This document shows positions 1 through 7,012 of a DNA stretch of 15,718 nt, in pieces. The notes under the pieces were generated by a model. It was not told where the DNA came from. It did not search any database and was given only the letters and a program-made list of their open reading frames with translations. Source of the DNA: CAYHZL01 sp964361075 (lineage in GTDB: Bacteria > Bacteroidota > Ignavibacteria > UBA10030 > UBA8401). Location of the stretch: assembly GCA_964361075.1 (NCBI GenBank), contig CAYHZL010000073.1, positions 1 through 15,718 on the forward strand. Reading direction: 5' to 3'. Position 1 is the first letter of the stretch. The number at the start of each line of letters is the position of its first letter. The translations under genes were made by a program, and so were the position numbers.

Positions 1-123
1 TTCCTCGCTCTTATTCCCCTGACAAGGTCATCCCTTCGGGACTTGAAAAGGGGGTGAGGCTGTAAGTCCGCCGTCTTTTTGGCGGAGGGATTTTTTGAAT
101 CAACAATAACACTGAGCAGTTAC
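1..123. repeat. Palindromic intergenic repeat, copy 1 (cut by the window edge)
   Basis: Positions 42-123 match 5132-5213 at about 90% identity by eye. The shared part includes the hairpin TCCGCC/GGCGGA (67-72 with 81-86), followed by GGGATTTTTT, which looks like a rho-independent terminator read on the plus strand. Positions 1-19 are the exact reverse complement of 5107-5125. The block 29-44 (CATCCCTTCGGGACTT) recurs at 4977-4992. This is therefore a mosaic repeat element, downstream of the minus-strand peptidase gene. No coding function is apparent. Confidence 0.8.
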
Positions 124-129
124 AAAAAT

Positions 130-1020
130 TTACATTATCTCGCTTGCAATTAAATAGTGTTCCGGATTTTGCGGCTGGCCATCTTTCCACAATTCAAAGT
201 GTAGATGAGGACCGTAACTCGTTCTTCCTGAATTACCAAGCAGCGAAATCGGTTGTCCACGCTTTACAAATTCGCCGACAGATGTAAAAATTGTTTGATT
301 GTGTTTGTAGATAGTAAAATATCCGCCGCCATGCGAAAGGATAATCATATTACCATCATCGTACGTCCAACTTGAAAACACAATATAACCATCTGCTGCC
401 GCAGTAATCAGCGTTCCGATACTGCCTACATAATCAATACCCAAGTGTCCTTGCGTATCTTCAAATCGCCGCGATACATATCCGGCGACCGGCGCTGTAA
501 TAGGAAATGAAGCCTGAAACGCTTTCGTTACAATTTTCCGATTTACTTGTTCGGCAATTATTTTTTCCGAACTGCCTTCTTGCACTTTCACTGGTGCGCT
601 GCTGTGAGCCGGAGTTGCTTCCTCACTTGCATCTTCACTCATCGCATATACCGGTGCACTACCAATCGTAGTATCGCGCGGCACACTTTCGCCCAACGCA
701 GAGCGCAATTTCAAATTATATTCACGCACAATAACAACTTCTTCCGAAATTTGTGCTAACCTTTTTTGAAGTTGAACCAACTCAGTTCCGTAACGTCGTT
801 CCATCTCGGCATCGGATACCGGTAACAAACTACCCACCGGCGTAAACACAATTATTGCTACAGTGAAGGCAACGATTAGCAACGCTATGCCCACTGAGCC
901 GGCAATAAATATTCCAACCGATGCTGTAAAAGAGCGTCTCTTTCCGGCATCTCCTTGCGGAATAACCAAAATTTGAAACGTGTTCTCTTTTGATGTATGA
1001 TGATCGCGGTTGGCAGGCAT
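130..1020 (-). CDS. Membrane-anchored M23 family (LytM/lysostaphin-type) peptidoglycan metallopeptidase
   Basis: The product is 296 residues. M23 enzymes are zinc peptidases that cut peptide cross-links in murein, or act as degenerate activators of amidases. The N-terminus is cytoplasmic (about 1-30), then one hydrophobic segment (about 34-60), a predicted coiled coil (about 72-108), a low-complexity linker rich in Ser, Glu and Pro (about 112-155), and the M23 domain (about 178-288). All expected metal and catalytic positions are present: H192 and D196 in HLGID, H240 in the YKHN motif, and H272/H274 in HLHFE. An active enzyme in the periplasm is therefore likely. The architecture resembles the single-span M23 proteins of FCB bacteria. 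The start ATG at 1018-1020 gives a complete topology. It is divergent from murB, which fits a role in the cell wall. Confidence 0.9.
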   Translation of the reverse strand: MPANRDHHTSKENTFQILVIPQGDAGKRRSFTASVGIFIAGSVGIALLIVAFTVAIIVFTPVGSLLPVSDAEMERRYGTELVQLQKRLAQISEEVVIVREYNLKLRSALGESVPRDTTIGSAPVYAMSEDASEEATPAHSSAPVKVQEGSSEKIIAEQVNRKIVTKAFQASFPITAPVAGYVSRRFEDTQGHLGIDYVGSIGTLITAAADGYIVFSSWTYDDGNMIILSHGGGYFTIYKHNQTIFTSVGEFVKRGQPISLLGNSGRTSYGPHLHFELWKDGQPQNPEHYLIASEIM

Positions 1021-1240
1021 TTACAATTTCGCTTTCCGCATTGTTTTTACTCTCTTCAAAGAGGATAATCATATTGGATTGTAAATATAGAAATATCGTC
1101 CAATAAAGTCAACGCATTTTGATAGGTATCTTATCGAATAAAAGCATTGCGATGGCGCCTTTGGCGCCACACAATACCATTATTACATTTGCAGATTTGT
1201 GGCTATATTATTTCCACAATAAAGGAACAATACCACACTC
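1021..1240. promoter_or_regulatory. Divergent intergenic region between the M23 peptidase gene and murB, with a GC-rich hairpin
   Basis: This 220-bp gap must hold the promoters of both divergent genes. The clear structure is a perfect 7-bp inverted repeat, TGGCGCC-TTT-GGCGCCA, at 1153-1169. It has no T-run after it on the plus strand, so it looks more like an operator or RNA structure than a terminator. A possible -7 like box TATATTAT lies at 1204-1211, but no convincing -33 box sits at the right distance. A weak ribosome site AAAGGA precedes murB at 1221-1226. Assigning exact promoters is not supported by eye. Confidence 0.4.
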
Positions 1241-2314
1241 ATGCAGATTTCAGATTTTCAACAGGATGTTCCGCTGCACAATTGCACAACAATCAGACTC
1301 GGCGGAAAAGCAAAATATTTTGTCTCATGCACCAACGTTGCGCAGCTTGTTGAAATTTTACAGACCGCATATTCGGCTAACCTACGCGTTCATATTCTTG
1401 GCGGAGGAAGCAATACACTTTTTTCGGATGATGGGTTTGACGGGCTTGTTATCAAAATTAATTTTAAAGGAATTTCATTTACCGAAAACGGTGCGAACAT
1501 ATTGGCAACGGTGCAAGCCGGAGAAGTGTGGGACGAATTTGTTGCAACATGTATTGAACGTGGTTTTGCCGGTGTCGAATGTTTATCTGGAATTCCCGGA
1601 TCAGTCGGCGCAACTCCGATTCAAAACGTTGGGGCGTATGGACAAGAGGTAAAAGATACTATTATTTCCGTAGCAACAATTGAACGAGACACGTTAACAG
1701 AAAAAATTTTTACAAATGCCGAATGTTCATTCGCGTACCGCGAAAGCCGTTTTAAATTGGATGACAAAGATAGGTACATCGTAACAGCAGTTACATTTCG
1801 ATTGCAAAAAAATGGTACGCCAACAATTCATTATCCCGAATTAAAAAAATACATCGAATCACATGCTTCGTTACATTCACTTGCAAACGGCACTCCCAAA
1901 TTACGCGCAGTGCGCGATTCGGTACTTTCACTCCGCAGGAAAAAATCCATGGTCGTGGATTCAACCGATCCGCATTCATGTTCCGTCGGATCTTTTTTTC
2001 TCAATCCGATTGTGAGCAACGGTGCATACACATCGCTCAAGACAAAATGGAAGGAAGCCGGACACGAACATACAATTCCAACCTTCGCTGCACAGAATGG
2101 TATAAAAATACCGGCAGCGTGGCTCATTGAGCAAGCCGGTTTTTTCAAAGGGTATCGCGAAGGCGGTGTCGGTATTTCGGGCAACCATACACTTGCTCTC
2201 GTCAATTATAGTGGAACCACGAATGAACTTCTTGCGTTAGCAAAAGAAATTCAGGAGAGCGTGTTTCAAAAATTTTCGATTCGGCTTTCGCTTGAACCGA
2301 TTATTGTGGAATAA
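1241..2314 (+). CDS. murB: UDP-N-acetylenolpyruvoylglucosamine reductase (MurB)
   Basis: MurB is the cytoplasmic FAD enzyme that reduces UDP-GlcNAc-enolpyruvate with NADPH to UDP-MurNAc, the second committed step of peptidoglycan precursor synthesis. The 357-residue product has the family blocks in order: NCTTIRLGGKAKYF (14-27), the FAD-binding ILGGGSNTLFSDDGF (52-66), SGIPGSVGATPIQNVGAYG (116-134), YRESRFK (166-172, Arg167), HYPEL (197-201), GSFFLNP (250-256) with the proton-donating Ser251, and LEP at 351-353 carrying the C-terminal Glu352. The Y-containing insert and GSFFxNP place it with the E. coli-like type I enzymes, and the length is normal. The start is the ATG at 1241 with AAAGGA upstream; it yields the full family N-terminus. 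The neighbouring M23 peptidase supports a wall-related locus. Confidence 0.97.
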   Translation: MQISDFQQDVPLHNCTTIRLGGKAKYFVSCTNVAQLVEILQTAYSANLRVHILGGGSNTLFSDDGFDGLVIKINFKGISFTENGANILATVQAGEVWDEFVATCIERGFAGVECLSGIPGSVGATPIQNVGAYGQEVKDTIISVATIERDTLTEKIFTNAECSFAYRESRFKLDDKDRYIVTAVTFRLQKNGTPTIHYPELKKYIESHASLHSLANGTPKLRAVRDSVLSLRRKKSMVVDSTDPHSCSVGSFFLNPIVSNGAYTSLKTKWKEAGHEHTIPTFAAQNGIKIPAAWLIEQAGFFKGYREGGVGISGNHTLALVNYSGTTNELLALAKEIQESVFQKFSIRLSLEPIIVE

Positions 2315-2320
2315 ACTTTA

Positions 2321-2460
2321 GGGCATCTTTAAAAACTCACGAATGAATAAAAATAGAACACTGATGACACGGATTAAATGGATTAATACGGATTTTATCA
2401 GTGAAAATCAGTCCCATCAGTGTTATCCGTGTTCCATTAAATTAGTTTTTAGAGATGCCC
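2321..2460. repeat. 140-bp element with 17-bp terminal inverted repeats, copy A
   Basis: The left arm GGGCATCTTTAAAAACT (2321-2337) and the right arm AGTTTTTAGAGATGCCC (2444-2460) are inverted repeats with one mismatch. The interior carries a second imperfect palindrome built from 'ACTGATGACACGGAT' and 'CATCAGTGTTATCCGTG', a type of sequence common in FCB intergenic regions. The element starts 6 bp after the murB stop. The same terminal arms, around a different interior, occur at 9583-9721. No clear target-site duplication is seen here. Its short length and lack of coding suggest a MITE- or REP-like non-autonomous repeat. Confidence 0.75.
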
Positions 2461-2485
2461 ATAAAAAAATAATAATGGAGTATGT

Positions 2486-3325
2486 ATGAAAACAATATTT
2501 TTTCTCACGCTTTTCTTTATCACTGCAACAATGATCGCACAACAAAAAGAACCGTGCTGCGGTACTACTTCAACAGAGGAGTTTGCAAAACTGAGTTCCG
2601 ATAAATTATTTGCATCCGCACATGCGGATCCGCTTCCTTCGCCGATGAGGGTTGATGCCGGCACAATGGTTTCCTTCGAAACACCTGACGGAAAAAAGGC
2701 CGGGGCGTACGAAGTGAAATCTTTGGCGCCAACAAACAAAGTTATTTTTATGATTCACGAATGGTGGGGATTGAATAGTTACATCAAACAGGAAGCAGAA
2801 AAATTGCAGAAGGAACTGGGCGATGTGAATGTGTATGCGTTGGATTTGTATGACGGAAACATTGCAACCAATCAGCAAGATGCAGCAAAGTACATGGGCG
2901 AAGTAAAAGATGAGCGGGCAAAAGCAATTATTGCCGGCTTATTGGAATTTGTTGGTAAGGATAAAAAAATTGCTGCTATCGGCTGGTGTTTCGGCGGCGG
3001 GTGGTCTCTGCAAGCGGCATTGCTTGCAGATAGCCAAGCGGCTGCGTGCGTTATGTATTACGGTATGCCTGAAAAAAATATTGCCCGGTTGAAGACGCTG
3101 CATTGTGATGTGCTCGGAATTTTCGGTAAAAAAGATGGATGGATTTCGCCGAAGATTGTAGATGAATTCAAAAAAAATATGACTGCGGCTGGAAAAAAAT
3201 TGGAAGTGAAAATGTACGATGCCGATCACGCATTCGCGAATCCGAGCAATCCAAAATTTGATAAAGCCGCAACCGCCGATGCACATGCGGCTGTTCTTTC
3301 ATTCCTCAAAGAACGATTGCAATGA
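2486..3325 (+). CDS. Exported dienelactone hydrolase family protein (alpha/beta hydrolase)
   Basis: The 279-residue product begins with a Sec signal peptide (about 1-19, ending MIAQQ), so it should act in the periplasm. The remainder is a dienelactone-hydrolase fold. HEWWGLN (91-97) carries the family Glu (E92). The nucleophile elbow GWCFGGG (166-172) has Cys168 as nucleophile, Asp217 lies in KKDGWISP, and His248 in DADHAFANP. The Cys-Asp-His triad is typical of DLH rather than Ser lipases. The family hydrolyses dienelactones and other esters or lactones; the true substrate is unknown. A cysteine pair (C24, C25) just after the signal peptide is unusual. The start is supported by GGAGTAT at 2477-2483. 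It heads an operon with the next two genes and overlaps the SGNH gene by 4 bp. Confidence 0.88.
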   Translation: MKTIFFLTLFFITATMIAQQKEPCCGTTSTEEFAKLSSDKLFASAHADPLPSPMRVDAGTMVSFETPDGKKAGAYEVKSLAPTNKVIFMIHEWWGLNSYIKQEAEKLQKELGDVNVYALDLYDGNIATNQQDAAKYMGEVKDERAKAIIAGLLEFVGKDKKIAAIGWCFGGGWSLQAALLADSQAAACVMYYGMPEKNIARLKTLHCDVLGIFGKKDGWISPKIVDEFKKNMTAAGKKLEVKMYDADHAFANPSNPKFDKAATADAHAAVLSFLKERLQ

Positions 3326-3993
3326 TAATGAAAAAAATTTTCATTGCACTGTGCGCATTGTCTGCAACTTGTGTTGCTCAACAAACAACGCCGTACGATT
3401 CGTTATATCTGAAAAATAAAACGTACACACTGCAAACTGATTTGTATAAAATATATACAACAGAGCGTGCAACAATCGTCATGCTTGGCAACTCCATTAC
3501 GTTCGGTGTGAATTGGAACGAACTGATGGGAAGAAATGATATTGCAAATCGCGGCATTGGCAGTGATAATGTATTGGGATATTATAGAAGAATGGAATCG
3601 GTGTACCGCCTGCACCCAACACTTTGTTGTATCGAAGGAGGCATCAATGATGTGTACGCTGATATTTCGGTTGACACAATATTTGTGTACTACAAAAAAA
3701 TTATTGAGGAACTACAAGCGCACAATATTATTCCTGTCATTCAATCCACGTTGTACGTTTCAACAAAGTGGAAACGCTATGCAGAAAAAAATTCCGAAGT
3801 AACAACACTCAACGCACTTCTTTCCGAATACGCTGCGCATCATTCTGTCGAATTTATAAATATCAATGCAGTGCTTTCCAACAATGCATTGCTGCGCGAA
3901 GACATTACACACGATGGTGTGCATCTTAACGCTGAAGGATACACATTATGGCGCGATATCTTAGAAAAAATTTTCCAAAAGTACGGAGTATAG
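3322..3993 (+). CDS. Exported SGNH/GDSL-family hydrolase
   Basis: The product is 223 residues with an N-terminal signal peptide ending in CVAQQ (about 1-21). SGNH hydrolases cleave esters, for example acetyl groups on sugars, or lysophospholipids. All four catalytic blocks are visible: Ser58 in LGNSITFG (block I, GNS in place of GDS), Gly78 in NRGIGSDN (block II), Asn109 in GGINDV (block III), and Asp198/His201 in HDGVHLN (block V). The size fits the single-domain type. The ATG at 3322 overlaps the upstream stop as ATGA; an alternative ATG at 3328 gives the more usual MKKIF start, and both are possible. Close coupling with the DLH gene and the transporter suggests joint expression. The substrate cannot be inferred. 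Confidence 0.88.
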   Translation: MIMKKIFIALCALSATCVAQQTTPYDSLYLKNKTYTLQTDLYKIYTTERATIVMLGNSITFGVNWNELMGRNDIANRGIGSDNVLGYYRRMESVYRLHPTLCCIEGGINDVYADISVDTIFVYYKKIIEELQAHNIIPVIQSTLYVSTKWKRYAEKNSEVTTLNALLSEYAAHHSVEFININAVLSNNALLREDITHDGVHLNAEGYTLWRDILEKIFQKYGV

Positions 3994-3994
3994 C

Positions 3995-4885
3995 ATGCCA
4001 TTTCTTGGTGAAATAAGCGCGCTTGCGACCGCTGTGTTGTGGTCAATTTCGTCATTAATTTTTTCCGCAGCAGTCGCGCGTATTGGTTCGGTGCAAGTTA
4101 ATTTTATGCGAATGGTGTTCGCTGTAATTTTTCTTGGCATCACACTTCTTGTCTTCCAATTACCTCTCGCCATTTCGTTCCATCAATTTGTTCTGCTCAC
4201 AATAAGCGGCTGTGTCGGTCTCACATTTGGCGACACATTTTTATTCAAAGCATTTCAATACATCGGTGCACGCATCACAATGTTACTGATGTCGCTCGCT
4301 CCGGCAATTTCTGCGGTGCTGGCGTATTTTCTTTTGAACGAAACGATTACATCGTTTGCACTGCTCGGAATGATCGTTACGCTTTCAGGAATTGCGATGG
4401 TGGTGTTGGACAAAAAATCTGATGCAGAAAAAAATTCATTTACATTCCGTGGAATAGTGTTTGGTGTCCTCGCAGCGTTCGGACAAGCCGGCGGTTTTGT
4501 TCTTGCGAAGATCGCTTTTCAAGAAAGCGCTATGAACACATTTTTCGCTTCGTTCATCCGCTTATCGGCAGCGGTTATTGTGTTGTTTCCGATAATGCTC
4601 CTTGCAAAAAAAATTCGTAACCCAATTACAATGTTTGCACAAGACCGGCACGCTCTTGTACTTGTTTCATTGGGCGCTGTGGTAGGACCGTGTCTTGGTA
4701 TCACACTGAGCCTTATCGCTGTTGCAAATACTGAGGTTGGTATTGCCGCAACATTAACAGCAACGGTGCCCATTATGATGCTGCCATTAGTTGTGTTTAT
4801 CCAGAAAGAAAAGCTGACATGGAAAACCATTGCAGGCGCTGTTCTTTCGGTTGCAGGTGTTGCAATACTTTTCCTGCATAAATAA
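3995..4885 (+). CDS. DMT-superfamily transporter with two EamA domains
   Basis: The 296-residue, highly hydrophobic protein is the right length for ten transmembrane helices arranged as two EamA repeats (about 8-137 and 152-294), separated by a charged linker (LDKKSDAEKNS). Family members export or exchange amino acids, nucleosides or other small metabolites across the inner membrane. The typical repeat signature is seen in LAPAISAVLAYFLLNETIT in the first half and in TATVPIMMLPLVVFIQKEKLTW in part in the second. The start is well supported: GGAGTAT at 3985-3991 lies 3 bp before the ATG, and the gene follows the SGNH stop by one base. It is the last gene of the three-gene operon. The transported substrate is unknown. 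Confidence 0.9.
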   Translation: MPFLGEISALATAVLWSISSLIFSAAVARIGSVQVNFMRMVFAVIFLGITLLVFQLPLAISFHQFVLLTISGCVGLTFGDTFLFKAFQYIGARITMLLMSLAPAISAVLAYFLLNETITSFALLGMIVTLSGIAMVVLDKKSDAEKNSFTFRGIVFGVLAAFGQAGGFVLAKIAFQESAMNTFFASFIRLSAAVIVLFPIMLLAKKIRNPITMFAQDRHALVLVSLGAVVGPCLGITLSLIAVANTEVGIAATLTATVPIMMLPLVVFIQKEKLTWKTIAGAVLSVAGVAILFLHK

Positions 4886-5213
4886 AAAAGTTTGTGGAGA
4901 GTGCAGACTTCTATTTTTTGTACTGCTCAGCGTATTTTTTGTCCCGAAGGTTCGCCACGGCGAATGGTGGCGAAGCCATCCCTTCGGGACTTCGCCAGAT
5001 GTTCCAAGGGAATGGCGTTGCCACCTTCGGCATAATTTCAGTATTTCCAAAAAAAACGAATCCCCCGTCCCGATTAAAAAGCAAATCGGGACACCCCCTT
5101 TTCAAGGGGGAATAAGAGCGAGGAAATCCCCCTTGAAAAGGGGGCTAGGCTGTAAGTCCGCCGGCTTTTTGGCGGAGGGATTTTTTGAATAAACAATAAC
5201 GGTAAGTAGTTAC
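4886..5213. repeat. Cluster of stacked palindromic repeats (includes repeat copy 2)
   Basis: No credible gene lies here. Four separate palindromes follow one another. 4941-4990 is nested: GTCCCGAAGG with CCTTCGGGAC outside, TTCGCCAC with GTGGCGAA inside. 5067-5092 pairs GTCCCGATT with AATCGGGAC. 5094-5110 with 5128-5144 is a perfect 17-bp inverted repeat CCCCCTTTTCAAGGGGG, around a 17-bp loop. 5157-5176 is the hairpin TCCGCC/GGCGGA, followed by GGGATTTTTT. Positions 5132-5213 match 42-123. The last hairpin with its T-run could terminate transcripts from the upstream operon. Confidence 0.8.
5157..5186 (+). terminator. Terminator-like hairpin in repeat copy 2
   Basis: A 6-bp GC-rich stem TCCGCC (5157-5162) and GGCGGA (5171-5176) is followed by GGGA and six T residues. 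It sits between the EamA operon and the FKBP gene in the plus orientation, as expected for a rho-independent terminator. The GGGA between stem and T-run weakens the call. The same structure is in copy 1 at 67-96. Confidence 0.4.
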
Positions 5214-5293
5214 TATTTTTTTCAATTTCAATTTTGTATATTCGTTCGGTAAATTTTACTAATTCACGTATAACTATCAATCCGGAGTATTCA

Positions 5294-6097
5294 ATGAAAA
5301 TATTTTCTCTGTTGATGTGCAGTATTCTTCTTCTTACAGCATCAACCACAGCGCAAAAAAAGATTTCCAAAGCACCAAAAGCTAAAACTGAAAAACAGGC
5401 ATTCGCCACTCAAAAAGAAAAAATAGGATATGTTGTCGGGTACGACCAAGGAATGAGAATGGCTGCCGATATTAAAAAAAGAGAATTTGAACTGAACCTT
5501 GAAATGTTTGCACAAGGCATGCATGATGCACTGACAGAAAAAAAGAATGCGCTTCCTGATTCGGAAGTAACGGCAGCGATGTCGGCATTTCAACAACAAG
5601 TAAACGAAATGCAACGCAAACAGTTCGAAGCACATCAACAAGTGTTGGAGAAAGCCAAAAGAACAGGCGAGGAGTTTCTTACATCAAATAAATTAAAAGA
5701 CAGTGTAAATGTAACTGCAAGCGGATTGCAATATAAAATTTTACGCGCAGGCAGCGGTGCTTCACCAAAAGCAACCGACACGGTGGTAACACAATATCGC
5801 GGCTCATTGATAGACGGAACTGTGTTTGACGAATCATACAAACGCGGTGAGCCGACAACATTTCCCGTCAATGGTGTAATAAAAGGATGGACAGAAGCAT
5901 TGCAGTTGATGAATGTCGGAGCGAAGTGGCAATTGGTTATTCCTTCCGAACTTGCATACGGCGAACGTGGTGCCGGACAAATGATTCAGCCAAACGCAAC
6001 ATTGGTATTTGAAATTGAATTGCTTGAAATTAAAAAAGGACCGGGCGAAACGCCAGCAGCACCTGTTGTAAAAGAAGCTGCGCCAAATAAAAAATAA
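5294..6097 (+). CDS. Exported FKBP-type peptidyl-prolyl cis-trans isomerase (FkpA/Mip-like)
   Basis: The product is 267 residues: signal peptide (about 1-20, ending STTAQ), a basic linker, an FKBP_N dimerisation domain of Mip/FkpA type (about 42-130, helical, Gln and Lys rich), an FKBP_C catalytic domain (about 143-247), and an Ala/Pro/Lys tail. Key pocket residues are visible: Y168 in QYRG, F178-D179 in TVFDES, V195-I196 and W199 in NGVIKGW, Y222 in AYGERG, and F239. It should catalyse proline isomerisation and act as a chaperone on envelope proteins. The start ATG at 5294 is chosen because GGAGTAT (5284-5290) precedes it and the signal peptide begins there; an in-frame upstream extension lacks support. 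It is a paralogue of the FKBP at 10667. The gene ends at a strong terminator. Confidence 0.93.
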   Translation: MKIFSLLMCSILLLTASTTAQKKISKAPKAKTEKQAFATQKEKIGYVVGYDQGMRMAADIKKREFELNLEMFAQGMHDALTEKKNALPDSEVTAAMSAFQQQVNEMQRKQFEAHQQVLEKAKRTGEEFLTSNKLKDSVNVTASGLQYKILRAGSGASPKATDTVVTQYRGSLIDGTVFDESYKRGEPTTFPVNGVIKGWTEALQLMNVGAKWQLVIPSELAYGERGAGQMIQPNATLVFEIELLEIKKGPGETPAAPVVKEAAPNKK

Positions 6098-6118
6098 TTT
6101 TTTGTTTTCCGTTGTTAC

Positions 6119-6153
6119 AAAGCCATTCATACTGTACGATGAATGGCTTTTTT
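6119..6153 (+). terminator. Rho-independent terminator after the FKBP gene
   Basis: A perfect 12-bp stem AAAGCCATTCAT (6119-6130) and ATGAATGGCTTT (6139-6150) with an 8-nt loop is followed by a T-run (to 6153). It lies 21 bp after the stop codon. It separates this gene from the next operon. Confidence 0.92.
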
Positions 6154-6180
6154 ATTGTCTGAATTATTTTCGTATCTTTC
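6154..6180 (+). promoter_or_regulatory. Possible Bacteroidota-type promoter of the DUF1207/DUF2279 operon
   Basis: TATCTTTC at 6173-6180 matches the Bacteroidota -7 consensus TAnnTTTG except for the last base. The best upstream box (ATTG, 6154-6157) is closer than the usual 19-21 bp spacing, so only the -7 box is a good match. It lies between the terminator and the next start codon, and would leave a leader of only a few bases before 6188. A very similar TCGTATCTT string precedes the FKBP gene at 10667. Confidence 0.4.
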
Positions 6181-6187
6181 TTCCGCT

Positions 6188-7012
6188 ATGAAAAAAACAT
6201 ATTTCGTTGTACTGCTCTTGTTCGCTTCCTTTTCATTGATATGTGCCGCTGAAGACGGCAGCGCTTTTCAATTGCATCTTCTACCGGCAAAAAAAATTGT
6301 ACCGTCATTTTCCACCAATGCCCGCGCACACAGAACAAGCATTGCGAAAAATTTTTCATCGAATGTTCTCACTGCTAGTTTCGGCGGCATATTCCCGCTT
6401 GCCGATGTTTCGTTGTTCAATAGTAAATTTCAAAACAGCCTTGGCGCAACGGTGTATAATTCGTTGATGAATCCGGAAAATCACCTTCACGTTATCACCA
6501 CAGATTTTTTTGTTGATTGGCTTTTTGATGTACCGATAACCGATCTCTTTATTATACGATTTGGTCCGGGGCACTCAAGCCAGCACTTGACCGACGATGC
6601 AATCGAAATTTATAAAGAGCATTCACTGAATTACGCAAGAGAATATTTTCAGCTATTCGGATATTACAAACTGAATGCAACCAATGGATTTGTGTACGGC
6701 GGTGTGTACGATAATTATTCGTTTAAAATTTCTTCTGCTGTACCAAATGGATATATTTTTGAATTCGGCGGCGAAGCATTCAGCACGCGCCTTAATAATC
6801 AACTGTTTGCATATACCGGATTGGATATTAAATATCGAAGTGAAGTGAATTATGGTGCGTCGCAGAATTATCAGATTGGGATTCGTTACAACGGTGAAGC
6901 CGGCAACACGACACGTATCGCACTAAATTATCAAACCGGTTTTGAAGAGCGCGGACAATATTACAATCAAAAAATAGATGTCATCAATGTCGGATTGTAT
7001 TTGGAGTATTAA
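6188..7012 (+). CDS. Exported outer-membrane-like protein, DUF1207-like (module copy 1, first gene)
   Basis: The 274-residue product has a signal peptide (about 1-19, ending in CAA). The remainder is rich in aromatic residues and alternating strands, ending in VGLYLEY, which fits a beta-barrel or outer-membrane-associated protein. A distinctive block is RFGPGHSSQHLTDDA, followed by LNYAREYFQLFG; this resembles DUF1207 proteins (H-S-S-H-L-D pattern), whose function is unknown. It is a clear paralogue of the protein at 7907-8710, sharing FGPGH[ST]S[QH]HL, YG[AT]SQNYQIGI and ERGQ[YF]. The start is ATG 6188 (MKKTYF); a further upstream ATG at 6143 lies inside the terminator stem. The gene abuts the next one with no spacer and in the same frame. 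The exact role is unknown. Confidence 0.75.
   Translation: MKKTYFVVLLLFASFSLICAAEDGSAFQLHLLPAKKIVPSFSTNARAHRTSIAKNFSSNVLTASFGGIFPLADVSLFNSKFQNSLGATVYNSLMNPENHLHVITTDFFVDWLFDVPITDLFIIRFGPGHSSQHLTDDAIEIYKEHSLNYAREYFQLFGYYKLNATNGFVYGGVYDNYSFKISSAVPNGYIFEFGGEAFSTRLNNQLFAYTGLDIKYRSEVNYGASQNYQIGIRYNGEAGNTTRIALNYQTGFEERGQYYNQKIDVINVGLYLEY

Noticed and set aside
1119..1652. 177-codon plus-strand open frame overlapping murB
   Set aside because: It is out of frame with murB, whose family motifs are unmistakable; this is a shadow frame.
5094..5144. CRISPR-like repeat pair
   Set aside because: Only one inverted pair with a single loop is present; there are no regularly spaced direct repeats and no cas genes in the window.
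4830..5192. 120-codon open frame over the palindrome cluster
   Set aside because: It is made of repeat sequence and overlaps the end of the EamA gene; the translation has no domain-like character.
5234..5293. Earlier start for the first FKBP gene
   Set aside because: There is no ribosome site and no signal-like start; GGAGTAT and the signal peptide point to 5294.
6143..6187. ATG 6143 as start of the first DUF1207-like gene
   Set aside because: It lies in the right arm of the terminator stem and would precede an ordinary MKK signal peptide at 6188.
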